Shown: positions 47,738 through 58,301, counted from the first letter of the stretch. The stretch: 64,000 bases of DNA from Apostichopus japonicus (GCF_037975245.1 NC_092574.1:15323713-15387712); one strand, 5' to 3'. Notes: generated from the sequence alone by a model not told the origin. Numbers and translations are program-made.

Positions 47738-47743
47738 AATAAA
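47738..47743 (+). promoter_or_regulatory. Distal candidate poly(A) signal AATAAA
   Basis: AATAAA followed about 30 bp later by gtcgtgtttttttttt, a GT/T-rich downstream element. It could end a long (about 5.6 kb) PHKA 3' UTR. The evidence is only the motif arrangement. Confidence 0.3.
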
Positions 47744-47867
47744 GAAATCTTTATATAAACTTGAAATAGAAGTCGTGTTTTTTTTTTAACCTTGAGGATC
47801 CTTCCAAAGTGTGGTTATGCATTATTACGGGAGTTTAGCATCGACATGGAAAATGAACTGAAAAATT

Positions 47868-47978
47868 ATTATGATTATTACTATTATTATAGTTATTATT
47901 ATATTTATTATTATAGTTATTATTATTAGTATTATTTTTATTATTATTATAATAATTATTACTATATTTATTATTATT
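47868..47978. repeat. (TTA)n microsatellite
   Basis: About 110 bp of degenerate tta/att units immediately left of the 47979 transposon end. The array resumes at 52465 after the element, so the transposon landed inside it. Confidence 0.9.
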
Positions 47979-48781
47979 CAGGGGCGTATCCAGGGGGGCG
48001 CAACAGGCGCGCGCCCCCCCCCCCCTATTGGCCGTCACCAAAAAAAAAAAAGTTTAGCAAAAAAAAATAAAAAAATTGATGACGACCTTTAAGTGAGATG
48101 TCGGTGATCGCTCAACCCCCCCCCCCCTCCCGTATGCTTTATTTTTTGTTTGCCAAAAAAAGGTTCTGGCGAAGTTCGGCGGCATAATAGTTTTAGAAAC
48201 ATAGATGGTAATTGTGTTTGTATTATCACTATAAACACTAAGTGACATGCCAGCCATATTAAATTGTGCATTTTGTGTCCATATTTACTGGAAATGTTGC
48301 TTATTAAGGTCGAAAAATGGATCACATATGGCCATGGGCGGCGATCCTGGGGGGGGGAAGGGGGATATATCCCCCCATGAAAATGGGTGGAGGGGATGTA
48401 ATACACCATATCCTCCCCACCAAATGCCAGGGATAAGAATATTTTCATGCCTACATTTATGCATCATCGTTAATGTACGGCTCTTTTTTAGCTTCATTTC
48501 TCGCCTACCATAAACGCAGTGCGATCTTTTCAAATAAAGCGTCTTTATAAAGCAAGAATAGTTGACTGTAGGCTTCATTGGCCCTATAACAACAAAATGT
48601 ATTATTGCGCCCACGGTTTTGATATAGTACATATATGCACCCTCATAGTATTCATATAGGCCCTATAGTAGGCCTACACACGTACATGTTCCCTCGAACA
48701 GCTGAGAATCTCATGTTACCAGGGTAATGCTTAATACACGTTTCACCTGGATGCCCTAGCAATCGGTACCTAGGAATGTAA

Positions 48782-48930
48782 CAGGCGCGTATCCAGGATT
48801 TTCAAACCCGGGGGGCGCGAATTACTATCTAAGCGGAGCGCCACCATCGGTTGGCGCGCAGCGTACAAGAAAATTTCTTGTTTTGAACCCCCCCCCCCCC
48901 AGATCACCGGAAACGGCACTTCTCGGGCTT
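48782..48930 (+). mobile_element. hAT-like left end with hairpin module copy a
   Basis: It begins CAGGCGCGTATCCAGG, a variant of the outer element's terminus. From 48824 it carries the shared module: actatctaagcggagcgcc, then ggttggcgcgcagcgtac, then a C-run and ccggaaacggcacttctcgg. Confidence 0.7.
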
Positions 48931-49473
48931 GAAATAACCAACCAGATGTACACTTTTTGCCTGAGAACCAGGTATTTCTTAATAGTTTTTTTTCCATCCA
49001 TAACCTTTTTGAAGTTTGTCAACCCGGCACACATCATGTTCGACCTGATGGCATCTCCTGTGGGTCTTTGCTTTTGTAGGTGATTCTACGTCGCGGCCCA
49101 CAATACCCGTCAGCCCCACTTTTCAAGGTTTTAAGCCCCATATTTTTTCAGAATTTGAAAATTCACATTTCTCGTGAATAAACTCACTTGAAAACATACC
49201 CATAATGTTGTACAAAATTTCATCTATGGACAACCAATATAGAAAAACTTCCTTCAACCCCTAACAGACCGGTCAAAATTGCACGAGTAGAGGGAAGTGT
49301 GATGCAGAATGTTGGTCAGAAATTTTCGAAAATTCAGACACAGTTAATTTATTGGTGTACAAACATTAAAACCTCTTATAACGGCTATTATAAAACTTGG
49401 TTGAAGGAAATGAAAAAATAGCAGATATTTCCGAAACCGAACACTACACATATAGGCGTAGGAGGCGCGGCGG

Positions 49474-49858
49474 CAGTGGCGGAGCTAGGGGGGAATTGGT
49501 CAGGAGTGGCGAGAATGGTCTGTGGGAGCGCTTTCGACACTATCTAAGCGGAGCGCCACCACTGGTTGGCGCGTAGCGTACAGAAAATTTTTGAATAAAG
49601 ATACTCCCTAGATCGCCGGAAATGACCCTTTCCGGGCCTGGCTAATTTGCAGATAAACGAAGAATAAGGTGTCATCGCCAAATTACACCAAGAAAATGTG
49701 ACAAATGTCAATAAGTAGATGAGAGCGCAATAAAAAAGTTAATAATCTAGAATAAGTAAAAAGTGGTAAAAAGCTGAAAAAGGCGCCAGCAGTCCATTTG
49801 AGTCCGTCGGGGGGGGGGGGGGCATCCACCCCCCGACCGTATGGACGCTCCGCCACTG
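49474..49858. mobile_element. 385-bp hAT-type MITE
   Basis: Termini CAGTGGCGGAGC (49474-49485) and GCTCCGCCACTG (49847-49858) are perfect 12-bp inverted repeats matching the common hAT consensus start. Identical 8-bp flanks cgcggcgg occur at 49466-49473 and 49859-49866. The interior holds module copy b (49539-49640) and a G-run. It has no coding capacity, so it would be mobilised in trans. Confidence 0.92.
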
Positions 49859-50076
49859 CGCGGCGGGGGTGCAGCCCCTAATTCGCCATTACTAATGTAA
49901 AAGAGAGTTTTTACATAATTGGACCTCCATGCTTTTTCTCCATCTACATGAGACATGTCGTTGTTTACATTAGCATCCCGCGAAATATTGCGCAATTTGA
50001 ACGGACCGTGCGGTACATGATGGCATGCGATGTAATAACCGATGCTTGCTTATATGATATTGACATGAACACATTG

Positions 50077-50103
50077 AACGCGCGCTTCGCGCGTTTTTTT
50101 TTT
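50077..50103. other. GC hairpin followed by a T-run
   Basis: AACGCGCG and CGCGCGTT (8-bp arms, 3-nt loop at 50085-50087) are followed by about ten T. It resembles a bacterial terminator or a Pol III stop, but in this context it is more likely a subterminal hairpin of a DNA transposon. Confidence 0.5.
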
Positions 50104-50213
50104 GGTTATTTTTTCAGGCAAGTCGGACAGTTTTGAGGCTTTTCATCCTGAAACGCCATTTTCATGCTCACTGATATGATGTGATATCTGCTGTTTGCGT
50201 TACAAATTCGAAC

Positions 50214-50440
50214 AGGCGCGTAGCGAGAAATTTGCCAAGGGAGGGGCGAAGCCTGTAGGCAAATTATCTAAGCGTAGCGCCACCATAGGTTGGCGCGAAG
50301 CGTACAAGAAAATTTTGGCCGAAAATGCCTCCCAGATCGCTGGAAATGGCACTACCCAGGACCATTTGTTAGCGCGAAGCGTACAAGCAAATTTTGGCCG
50401 AAAATGTCTCCCAGATCGCTGGAAATGACACTTCCCAGGC
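50214..50440 (+). mobile_element. hAT-like left end with two module copies (c and d)
   Basis: It starts CAGGCGCGTAGCGAG, a diverged terminus. It carries module copy c (50263-50360) and directly after it a second partial copy d (50371-50440), both containing tccca/gatcgctggaaatg and cccagg. The tandem partial copy suggests internal amplification of the module. Confidence 0.6.
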
Positions 50441-50815
50441 CTTGTAAGTTGCCTCTAAGCACTTTCTATTTTGAAATTACTTAGCGATATCATTTAAAAA
50501 AATGCTGAATGGGGGGGGGGGCGGGCGGTCGCCCCCATCCCAAAATGCGTCATGTTCCCCGACGACACGGTCGAGTTCGAGACCAGCCACAGTTGGTTTC
50601 ATAGCACAATTCTACACACGCGTTATGATAGACCATATATAGTACATATATAGATCATTAGTGAGAGAGGAAAATGGAAACGTCAAAAAATGGAGTTGTC
50701 GGTGTAAGGGGTAGGGTGAGTCACACTTTTACGAAATCATTGATCCGTCACTGGCTACCCTTCAGCGCTGTAATGATGTCACTGTTCCTCTTTCTCTCCC
50801 CGGTGTCTTCGCGTT

Positions 50816-50983
50816 TTTCTTTTACTCCCTCCTTTTCTCTCTTTCTTCTTTTTCTTTTCCCTTCCTTCCTCTCCTCCTCCTCTTTTTTCCCCTCTTTTTT
50901 CCTTTTTTCTTCTCTTTTTTTTCTCTCCTCTTTTTCTTACCCGGGGGGCGCGCGCCCCCAACGCCCCCCTGGATACGCACCTG
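50816..50983. mobile_element. Right end of a CAGGTGCGTATCC element, copy 1
   Basis: A C/T-rich stretch from cttttactccctcc runs into a GC-palindromic end (ggggggcgcgcgccccc) and terminates in GGATACGCACCTG at 50983, next to a (TA)n array. It is nearly identical to 51755-51927. Confidence 0.7.
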
Positions 50984-51007
50984 TATATGTATATATATAT
51001 ATAAATA

Positions 51008-51071
<64 letters not shown>

Positions 51072-51112
51072 TATATAAATATATATGTATATATATATAT
51101 ATACATATAAAT
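50981..51112. repeat. (TA)n microsatellite with TG interruptions
   Basis: About 130 bp of tatata with occasional tatg and taaa, directly abutting a transposon right end. It produces spurious Tyr-Ile open frames on both strands. Confidence 0.95.
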
Positions 51113-51130
51113 AAAGAATAAAACACCAGA

Positions 51131-51195
51131 ACAATTCCACTTCACGACCGGTTTCGTCCTTTTGGGACTCATCAGGCGAGGGTAGGAATCGAACC
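51131..51195 (-). ncRNA. Hammerhead ribozyme (type I, minimal stem III), Penelope/retrozyme type
   Basis: On the minus strand the core CTGATGA (51175-51169) is followed by stem II GTCC...GGAC (51168-51165 with 51159-51156) and GAAA (51155-51152), then CCGG and TC with the predicted cleavage after GTC at 51146. Stem I can form between tcgc before the core and GTGA after the cleavage site, with a further ttcc/ggaa pairing past an internal loop. Stem III is only the self-complementary ACCGGT, as in known amphibian-satellite and Penelope hammerheads that cut best as dimers. Every invariant core base is present. Activity is inferred. Confidence 0.8.
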
Positions 51196-51232
51196 CCCGG
51201 ATCTTGTGTCACATACCTCATTAACGTACATG

Positions 51233-51510
51233 TACAGAGTAGTCTTACGTTTCAACTTCTGATACTTATAGATACAAAGATAGGCCTGAAATGTCTTTGA
51301 TACAACTATAGCCAGTAATTGTCTTTGATACAACTGTAGCTATTAAATGTCTAATTCAATACTACATAATGTATTTAAAATTAGCAAGGTACACGTACAG
51401 AGTAGTCTTACGTTTCAACTTCTGATACTTATAGATACAAAGATAGGCCTGAAATGTCTTTGATACAACTATAGCCAGTAGTTGTCTTTGATACAACTGT
51501 AGCTAGTAAA
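51233..51510. repeat. Tandem duplication (~164-bp period) with Penelope-like gtcttacgtttc motif
   Basis: The ~115-bp segment starting acagagtagtcttacgtttc and including agataggcctgaaatgtctt is present at about 51233 and again at about 51397 with few differences. The gtcttacgtttc piece is shared with the Penelope-like fragment at 45906. This suggests that the region next to the ribozyme is a tandem Penelope-terminal remnant. Confidence 0.8.
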
Positions 51511-51754
51511 TGTTTAAGTTAGCCTAATAAGAGAAGGCGAGAGGTATCCGACGATTGCAATCTGATGCAAATTTCTCAACTGTTTTCTCAACTGAAATAT
51601 TATCTGCGTAAACGGGTTCTTAACTACATGTTAAAAAACTGACAAGATCGGATCCTAGTCTTTTTCGGCGGGTAGAGTGTTGAATGAAACGGCACGCGAT
51701 AGAAATGACAGCCTAGATGACAGAAGAATAGGTCACCTAATTAAGCCATATTCT

Positions 51755-51927
51755 TTTACTCCCTCCTTTTCTCCCTTTTCTCTCTTTCTTCTTTTTCTTT
51801 TCCCTTCCTTCCTCTCCTCCTCCTCTTTTTTCCCCTCTTTTTTCCTTTTTTCTTCTCTTTTTTTTCTCTCCTCTTTTTCTTACCCGGGGGGCGCGCGCCC
51901 CCAACGCCCCCCCTGGATACGCACCTG
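51755..51927. mobile_element. Right end of a CAGGTGCGTATCC element, copy 2
   Basis: Same sequence as 50816-50983 apart from a small insertion in the C/T tract and one extra C, ending GGATACGCACCTG at 51927. Both copies begin at the same point (ttcttttactccct), which hints at a defined left boundary or shared truncation. Confidence 0.7.
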
Positions 51928-52173
51928 TGTAACTATGTGTAATTGTGTATTGCATGTGTACAGGCCTATAATAGCCTGCATGAGGCCATTTTCTTCATCA
52001 AATAATATAAAAGAGCTCTCGAACATTCTAACGTTGCGCCTGAAACAAGATTGACAGGGGCAATTTTCCCAAAATATCACCCGAAATTAAAAAAAAGGTA
52101 TTTTGGATCCTGATTATGAGATATTTCGGACATGACATCCCTATTTTAAAGTTGGGTATATGCCGCTTGGAAA

Positions 52174-52273
52174 CCTCGGGAAGTGCCGTTTCCGGCCATC
52201 TAGAGGGTTTGTTAATCCCAAAATTTTCTTGTACGCTTCGCGCCAACTTATGGTGGCGCTACGCTTAGATAGT
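52174..52273 (-). repeat. Hairpin module copy e, inverted
   Basis: Minus-strand copy of the shared ~100-bp module (cttgtacgcttcgcgccaac, tggtggcgctacgcttagat). It lies 50 bp inside the right end of the 48333-52324 element. Confidence 0.75.
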
Positions 52274-52469
52274 CAACAAGGTCATATCCCCCCCCCCACT
52301 CGGAAGTACGGATCGCCGCCCATGCATATGGCACCACTTTGCATTTCAGCCCTTCTTCGAAAGCAAAAATTGTCCACCCCTCCCTTTAGACCCATCCCCC
52401 AGGACGGCGATCATTCATGCCTGACGCCCCCCCCCCCTATTGGAAAATCCTGGATACGCCCCTGTTATT

Positions 52470-53690
52470 ATTATTACTACTACTACTGCCAACATTGTAC
52501 AGCGCTCGCTTATATACAGAACAACGAAGTATTCGGTGGCGCTTTACGACCTAACACTAGAGCAAATTAAACATAAAAGCGGCAGAGAATAGGTGTATCT
52601 TTCAATTCTATTTAAACACATCGAAACTATCGGTGTATTTTAACCTTGGTTGGTAGTTTATTCCATTCCCGTGGCCCAACAACTAGAAAAACCCTAACCA
52701 CACACAATACACTGTTTGTTTAGGCACAACACATGAACAAGAAGAACCAGAGGATGGCCTAAGACTGTTTTCAGATGATTCCGTTACTCTGAAGTAACCC
52801 TTGATTAAAACCCTGGGTGCTTGACAATTTACAAATTTAAAACACCTAAGTTTAAAGTTGAAGTTGAATCGTCTAAACATTTAATATTGCGGTAGGAAAT
52901 TGTTGTCTCACTTTTTCCCTATACACCGCCGTTACAAGCAACAGGCGAGTGTGTTTGTAACAAAATGTCTAGTCTATAGTGCCCTGCCAATACACTTGAT
53001 CATGAAACAGAGCAGTGACATAGTTTGTCATATCAATGTCGCAATAAAGGGTTTCCACCATTGCAAGAAAGTAGGAACCGTTTGGGAAAGTTAATGTCAA
53101 CAATTACAGCCATTAGGTCTGCAACATGTTGTAGATTATAACAGTTCTAGCTAAGACTGCACCTCGATGACCTTTGCACTATGCTACGAATCGGCCCGGG
53201 GACAGCTACTCGTATTGTTAATATTGGTCAACACACTTTTTACGAAATGACACGCCAATTGGCGGTAACTAGAACATACGGCAACCGAGTCAGACCACTT
53301 ACGAAGACGATGAAGGCCTTAGAATTGATGATGTTGATTGGAAACCGGGACCGTAGCACACCCTGTTATTAAAGGAAGGTCGCGTCTGGTTGTTATGGGC
53401 ATCCTAACGTTTTCTTAATGGCCAATATTTATATGTACGAAAGCGTATTGTTATTGTGGTATGCTCCGAAAAAAAATTATAACAGAGGTTTAACCTCCCC
53501 ATGAACCTAATCGTATACTTGGATGTACTGATATAACTATAATATTCGAGCTACAATACATATTTTACAGCCTAATTTACATATATAAGCCTTATGTTAT
53601 ATGTTTACCTAATACTCCGTGGTGCTCTGTAAGGCGGTTGACAAGGGCTATTTAGACCTCCGTGACTTCCAACAACTGAATCTGTTGGGA
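52470..53690. other. Non-coding stretch
   Basis: It starts with the resumed TTA/ACT microsatellite. No exon-like features, no family-level open frame, and nothing repeated that I could identify. Confidence 0.5.
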
Positions 53691-53691
53691 A

Positions 53692-54191
53692 CATGGGCGC
53701 AGATCCTGGTGGGACAGCGGGACGCGTCCCCACCAACTTCTTCACTGGTGTAGACATAATATACCGTGTCACCACCAATTTGTCTTGACCAAACGCTGCA
53801 TTTCAAATTCCCATGTATTGAACTTTGGCGCAGTTTAATCCAGCATTGTGCAAATGACATGCAGCAGTTTTCATTTTATTATATTTATCCACAGTTAATA
53901 AATATTGGACGGAAATCGCATTTGCGGCAGTCTATAATATTTTTCTGGGAGAGGAACCCAGACCCATCGTAAACAAATGTCTACTTGGATTATTTGTCCC
54001 CTGATTTTTCTGCAGACGCCCCATGTATTTCCCCAAACTAAATTTCTAAGCCATTAGATCTAAAACTTAAGGAGGTTTGGGAGCATCATTGGGTCTGGGA
54101 AGTGTTATTTCCGGCGATCTGGGAGGTGTATTTGCCCAAAAAATTATTTTACGCTTCGCGCGAACCCATGGTCGCGCTCCGCTTAGATAGT
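53692..54191. mobile_element. Fragment of a hAT-like element with inverted module copy f
   Basis: At 53692 CATGGGCGCAGATCCTGG resembles the CATGGGCGGCGATCC terminus of the nested element. At 54094-54191 is an inverted module copy (ttacgcttcgcgcg, tggtcgcgctccgcttagat). A matching right terminus was not found, so the element is truncated or too diverged. Confidence 0.55.
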
Positions 54192-54199
54192 GTCAGAGA

Positions 54200-57100
54200 A
54201 CAGGCACGCGTCCCAACCATTATCTATTACCATATTCTCATCATTCAAAATTATCGTCGACATCTTTAGTAAACGTAGGTCTTCCGAAGAATAAGTAATG
54301 CATGCACGAATGTGCCACATTAAAGAAATATATGTTACTCTACAATGCACAAACCCCACCTACTTCGTGATGTGTTGATCACCACTTGGAACCCCCCCCC
54401 CGCCCCCTCCATGAGAAGGCTTCCCTCGTCTCACGCTCCTACGGTACCTCCCCTAATAGACATGCTTCTGTGAATTATGTAATGCGGCATATTGTAATAA
54501 ACAACGTAACCTACAATAGCAAACGCTCTGTTAATCTGTAAAAAATACCTGCGGCATTTTGATAACAACTGACGCATTTTGTAATAATGATTGCAAAATG
54601 CGTCGGTACTAACAAAATACAGCAGAACAATTTGTGTTACGTAACCTCCCCACTGATATTATCTTATCTTCTAAAGCCATATCCTCCCCTGCATCGGATA
54701 GTGTAACCCCTCATCCTTGGCCTTAGACACCAATCTCCATGGTAATGCAATCAACGCTTCCATGTCATACCTTTGCGCTGAAACCAGGCCCAGATCATGA
54801 GCGTTTCATGATGACATCACCGGGCGAGTCATTATCACGCAGGGCGTTTCAAGCGGATGTTAGATAAATATGGTGTTGAACAAATACGCTATTAATAGTA
54901 GCAATAACATGGCAACATATACATGCTATTCTGCTTGTTTTTTCTACTACAACAAGTTTGACTTGTCTCAGAAACACCCTGCAATCTGGTGCAAGTCGTT
55001 CAAGCTGTTTGTTGGATAAAACTACGCAGGGAAGATTTACCATTCTCGCTTCGAATAATACATAAACAATCTTAACATTTCTGACATGAACCTCTTACGA
55101 CCTTTAATAAGGAAAGATACACACCCCGCAGGGATTGAAGAGATTGACGAAATATTTCATTAAACAACTGTGGAGTTGTCACCATTGTATGATAGTAGGA
55201 TGGGGTCATGTTGTGTCACCGGGAACATGAGTTTAGGGATTTGTACTGCAAAAGCCCCCCCAAAAAAGTTCACGAAAATAGCTGTTACACGTACGTTCAA
55301 AGAAACCTAAATTTGATTCTGTCTGTCAGGCTTCCTGTGAGAATCAAAGCCTACACATACATTCCCGTATTCTCTGAACTGTGTTAATTTAAAAAAATTC
55401 AATCTTACCTTCGATTGAAACTTTCAAGCTCTGTTGCAATGGCGGAGATGAGGAGAAGTCTTCGAGTACAACTTTGTATCGGTAGCAAGAATGTAATTTA
55501 ACTTGCATCAGCCCAGTTCCTAAGTTCGGATGGATAGAATAAGTGAGGAAATAGTAGGGTAGGGGATGAGGAATTGTTGGGACTGGGAATATATCCGTAC
55601 TGTGAGCTGTCAGTACGCTTTTATATCTAAACCTAATAGTGAGTTGACATTGAAACAGCAAAGAATACTTTTAGTGTCCTTTGTTTATGAACAGTGTAAC
55701 TTTCCTAGAATACCCGTTTATTACATATAAAAGGCCTACTTACCAAGTATGAAGTCGTGTTCCTATATGTAAATATTGCAGTGATACTTTCTTTAGGAGG
55801 TGTTTAGCTGCATGTTTGTCGTTTCGTCACGTGAGAAAAAAAAGGAAAAGGAATAGACGTTTATTGATAAAAAAAAATTCTGCCTAAATATGACGAATGT
55901 ACAACTCTATTCTGATCATTTTTCGAAGCAATATTCTGTTTGATGTCACACGACATCGTGTGAACTGGAAGGGGACAGAAACCACCGTAGTTCCTCTGCT
56001 CAAAGTGATAGTTATTAAAAGATACATCTGACCAGACGGTGCTAATGAGTACCATATGTATATTACCGATAATACTCTGTTACCTGTCGTCACCGCCTTC
56101 GGGGTTTTATGGCATAAAATACGAATTTTAATCTTGCTCATGTCATTCAAAAGAAAAGAAAAAAAATTGTTTCTCGAGACATTCAATGGGCATGCGCATG
56201 TATCGCCCTAGATATAGCCGGACGATAGGGGCGGGGCTAGACGGGGGAGGGGCAGAGGAGGAAAGGGAGTCGACTACGATTTTTGTATGATGCTTTACTT
56301 AGTTATATAGGTACATCATGTGTCACATCTATGGAAGAAAGATCGGATATCTGTATATAGATTACCTTGCACTAAGTGAGTGAAACGAGGATCTGATATA
56401 TTCGTGCCGAGCACTGGTCTGCGTGCAGCTGTGCCAAATTATTATGCAAGCCAGTCATAGCATGAATGTCAGATGTCTTCACACCATTCACATGTATATA
56501 TACGTGCAGTCGTAAGACACCATACGTAACATGAATGCAATTAAACCCCGACATCTCCACACCATGCATATACATACATGCATTCGCACCAGCTATCATA
56601 CAAAATATGTACTACATGATTAAAATGAAGTCTGAATCTCTTCAAAACATGCATATACCTGTGTGCAGTTGTACAACTTGTCTCGCCGATCTACCGAAAT
56701 GAAATGAAACCCGGCTATCTTTCATTGTGGGAATCGGGGGGGGGGGAGGTGTTGTGAGAGTTATAAGGCGTGGGTGGGGGATAAGCGATGAAATAGATTG
56801 ATGTTTACGTGGGGGGGGGGGGGGTAATCTAATTGGTCTTTGTAACCTGACAAACTCTTACAATGAACTTACTAAAACAGAGTTTTAAGTTAATAAAAGT
56901 TCTCTTCACAGATATAAAAAAGTCTTTCTTTACAGAAAGGCATTTTTCGGTAGGATTACTGAACAACACTACGATGTTTGTGGGAGGGGATGCCGTGGGG
57001 GGGGGGGTTGCTCATAAGAGTCAGGGATATGTGTTTGTTTTTGTCACTAATTGACAGAGCTAATATACACAACTAATTTGTTTAAGTGAAGATGAACATT

Positions 57101-58270
57101 GTATAAAGAAAACGGTACACAGAGAACATTGCACCAGACTGAGTTATCTAACGGGTACATGTAAATAGATATGTAATGGATGCAATCAAACGCAGGCAGT
57201 TGCTTTAAGTTGGACGGAGCTCTCTGATATGACTACTTTTCATATCAAAGCCGGATTTACAAATGATAATGAGTGCAATATGGCGTGATTTTGTCGGAAG
57301 GTGAGGTTCTCGTTTGGTGAGAAATGAAAGCAAACTATTACATCCTACTTCCCGAGGTATAGAAGGCATACTGGCCTCGTCAGAAATGTATAAAGGGACT
57401 AACTCCACATAAACAAAAATATCACATGAGATATATCAACAATAATTATTAGACATAAGTAAAAAAAATATCTTATCAAAATGTTATTTCATTTCGATCC
57501 CTCGTGAGAGAGAAATAGTGAAACGAAAAATGATGAAGGCAGGGCTGCATGGCGTGTCAAATCACAGTGCTGAATGGACATTGCGCTTCCCATCCTCACG
57601 TAGTCATGTAATCTTACTTGTATAGCAATGCATTACTTATTATTATGCATACCTGAACGAAGAATACCTATGTTAACTACCACTCCCCATCCCCTCCCCC
57701 ACCCCTCATATAAAAACGGTATGAAAGTAATGAAAATTATAATTCCATTCCTTCGGAAGAAATACAACGCGTAGTAAGTTATAATAAAAAACACACGCTT
57801 GGGTATATAGGTTATATCTAATAGACCGGCTAAATGTATTGAATCGTTTTAATTTATTCACATCTGAATTAAGGGAGGTTGGGTCAACAGGAGACTATTA
57901 ACCACCTGGAACTTGAAAATCAGGACCATTATGATTTAGCTGCTAACTGTTATATAGGTCAAGCACGTAAAGTTTATGAACCATCGAAAGGGGCTCAGAC
58001 AAAAATTGTAAAGAATTGAAGAACTAGCCACTGTGCTTCCTAAACAGTACCCACCCCAACCCACCCCCGTCCCCACCCCACCGCTCCATCTCAGCCACCA
58101 CGTACACTTCCATAGTATCTCACGTCATAGTTTGTCTCGCCCCTTGCGTTGAGTCACTTTTATATATGTCAGATGTAGCCTATGAGACACTTTTATCAAG
58201 TTAAAAACTTCGAGTACATCACACTTGTGTGTATCATATACGAGAGACACAACCAAATAACACGCAGTGA
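54200..58270. other. Intergenic or unknown, no gene seen
   Basis: No recognisable coding sequence. Visible features are a perfect 11-bp-arm hairpin at 54571-54604, a diverged tandem repeat of about 70 bp near 56440-56680 (gcatgaatg...ccacaccatgcatata), and G-runs at 56740, 56810 and 56998. Confidence 0.5.
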
Positions 58271-58301
58271 CATATATTATACAAATAATAAAGGGTTATG
58301 A

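Larger units (their letters stand above)
48333..52324. mobile_element. Inner hAT-like element, ~4.0 kb, inserted in the outer element
   Basis: The left terminus CATGGGCGGCGATCC (48333-48347) has its exact inverted copy at 52310-52324. It is flanked by identical 8-bp sequences catatggc (48325-48332 and 52325-52332), the signature of a hAT-type insertion. No transposase reading frame is visible. The interior is a mosaic of other elements: MITE 49474-49858, CAGGTGCGTATCC ends, a (TA)n array and a hammerhead region. It is either a non-autonomous element that received later insertions or a carrier of captured sequence. Confidence 0.85.
47979..52464. mobile_element. Outer hAT-like non-autonomous element, interrupted by a nested element
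   Basis: The left end CAGGGGCGTATCCAGG (47979-47994) has its exact inverted copy at 52449-52464. Both sides are flanked by ttattatt, compatible with an 8-bp hAT target duplication, although the target is a TTA microsatellite and so weak proof. Removing the inner insertion and one duplicate leaves about 486 bp, a MITE-sized element with no coding capacity. Long C- and G-runs lie just inside both ends. Confidence 0.75.

Noticed and set aside
51176-51215. tRNA-like B-box (ggttcgattcc on the minus strand) suggesting a tRNA gene
   Set aside because: No acceptor stem or A-box at the right distance; it forms part of the sequence flanking the hammerhead.
50674-51221. Tyr-Ile and Lys/Arg/Glu-rich open frames on both strands
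   Set aside because: They arise from the (TA)n microsatellite and the C/T-rich transposon end.
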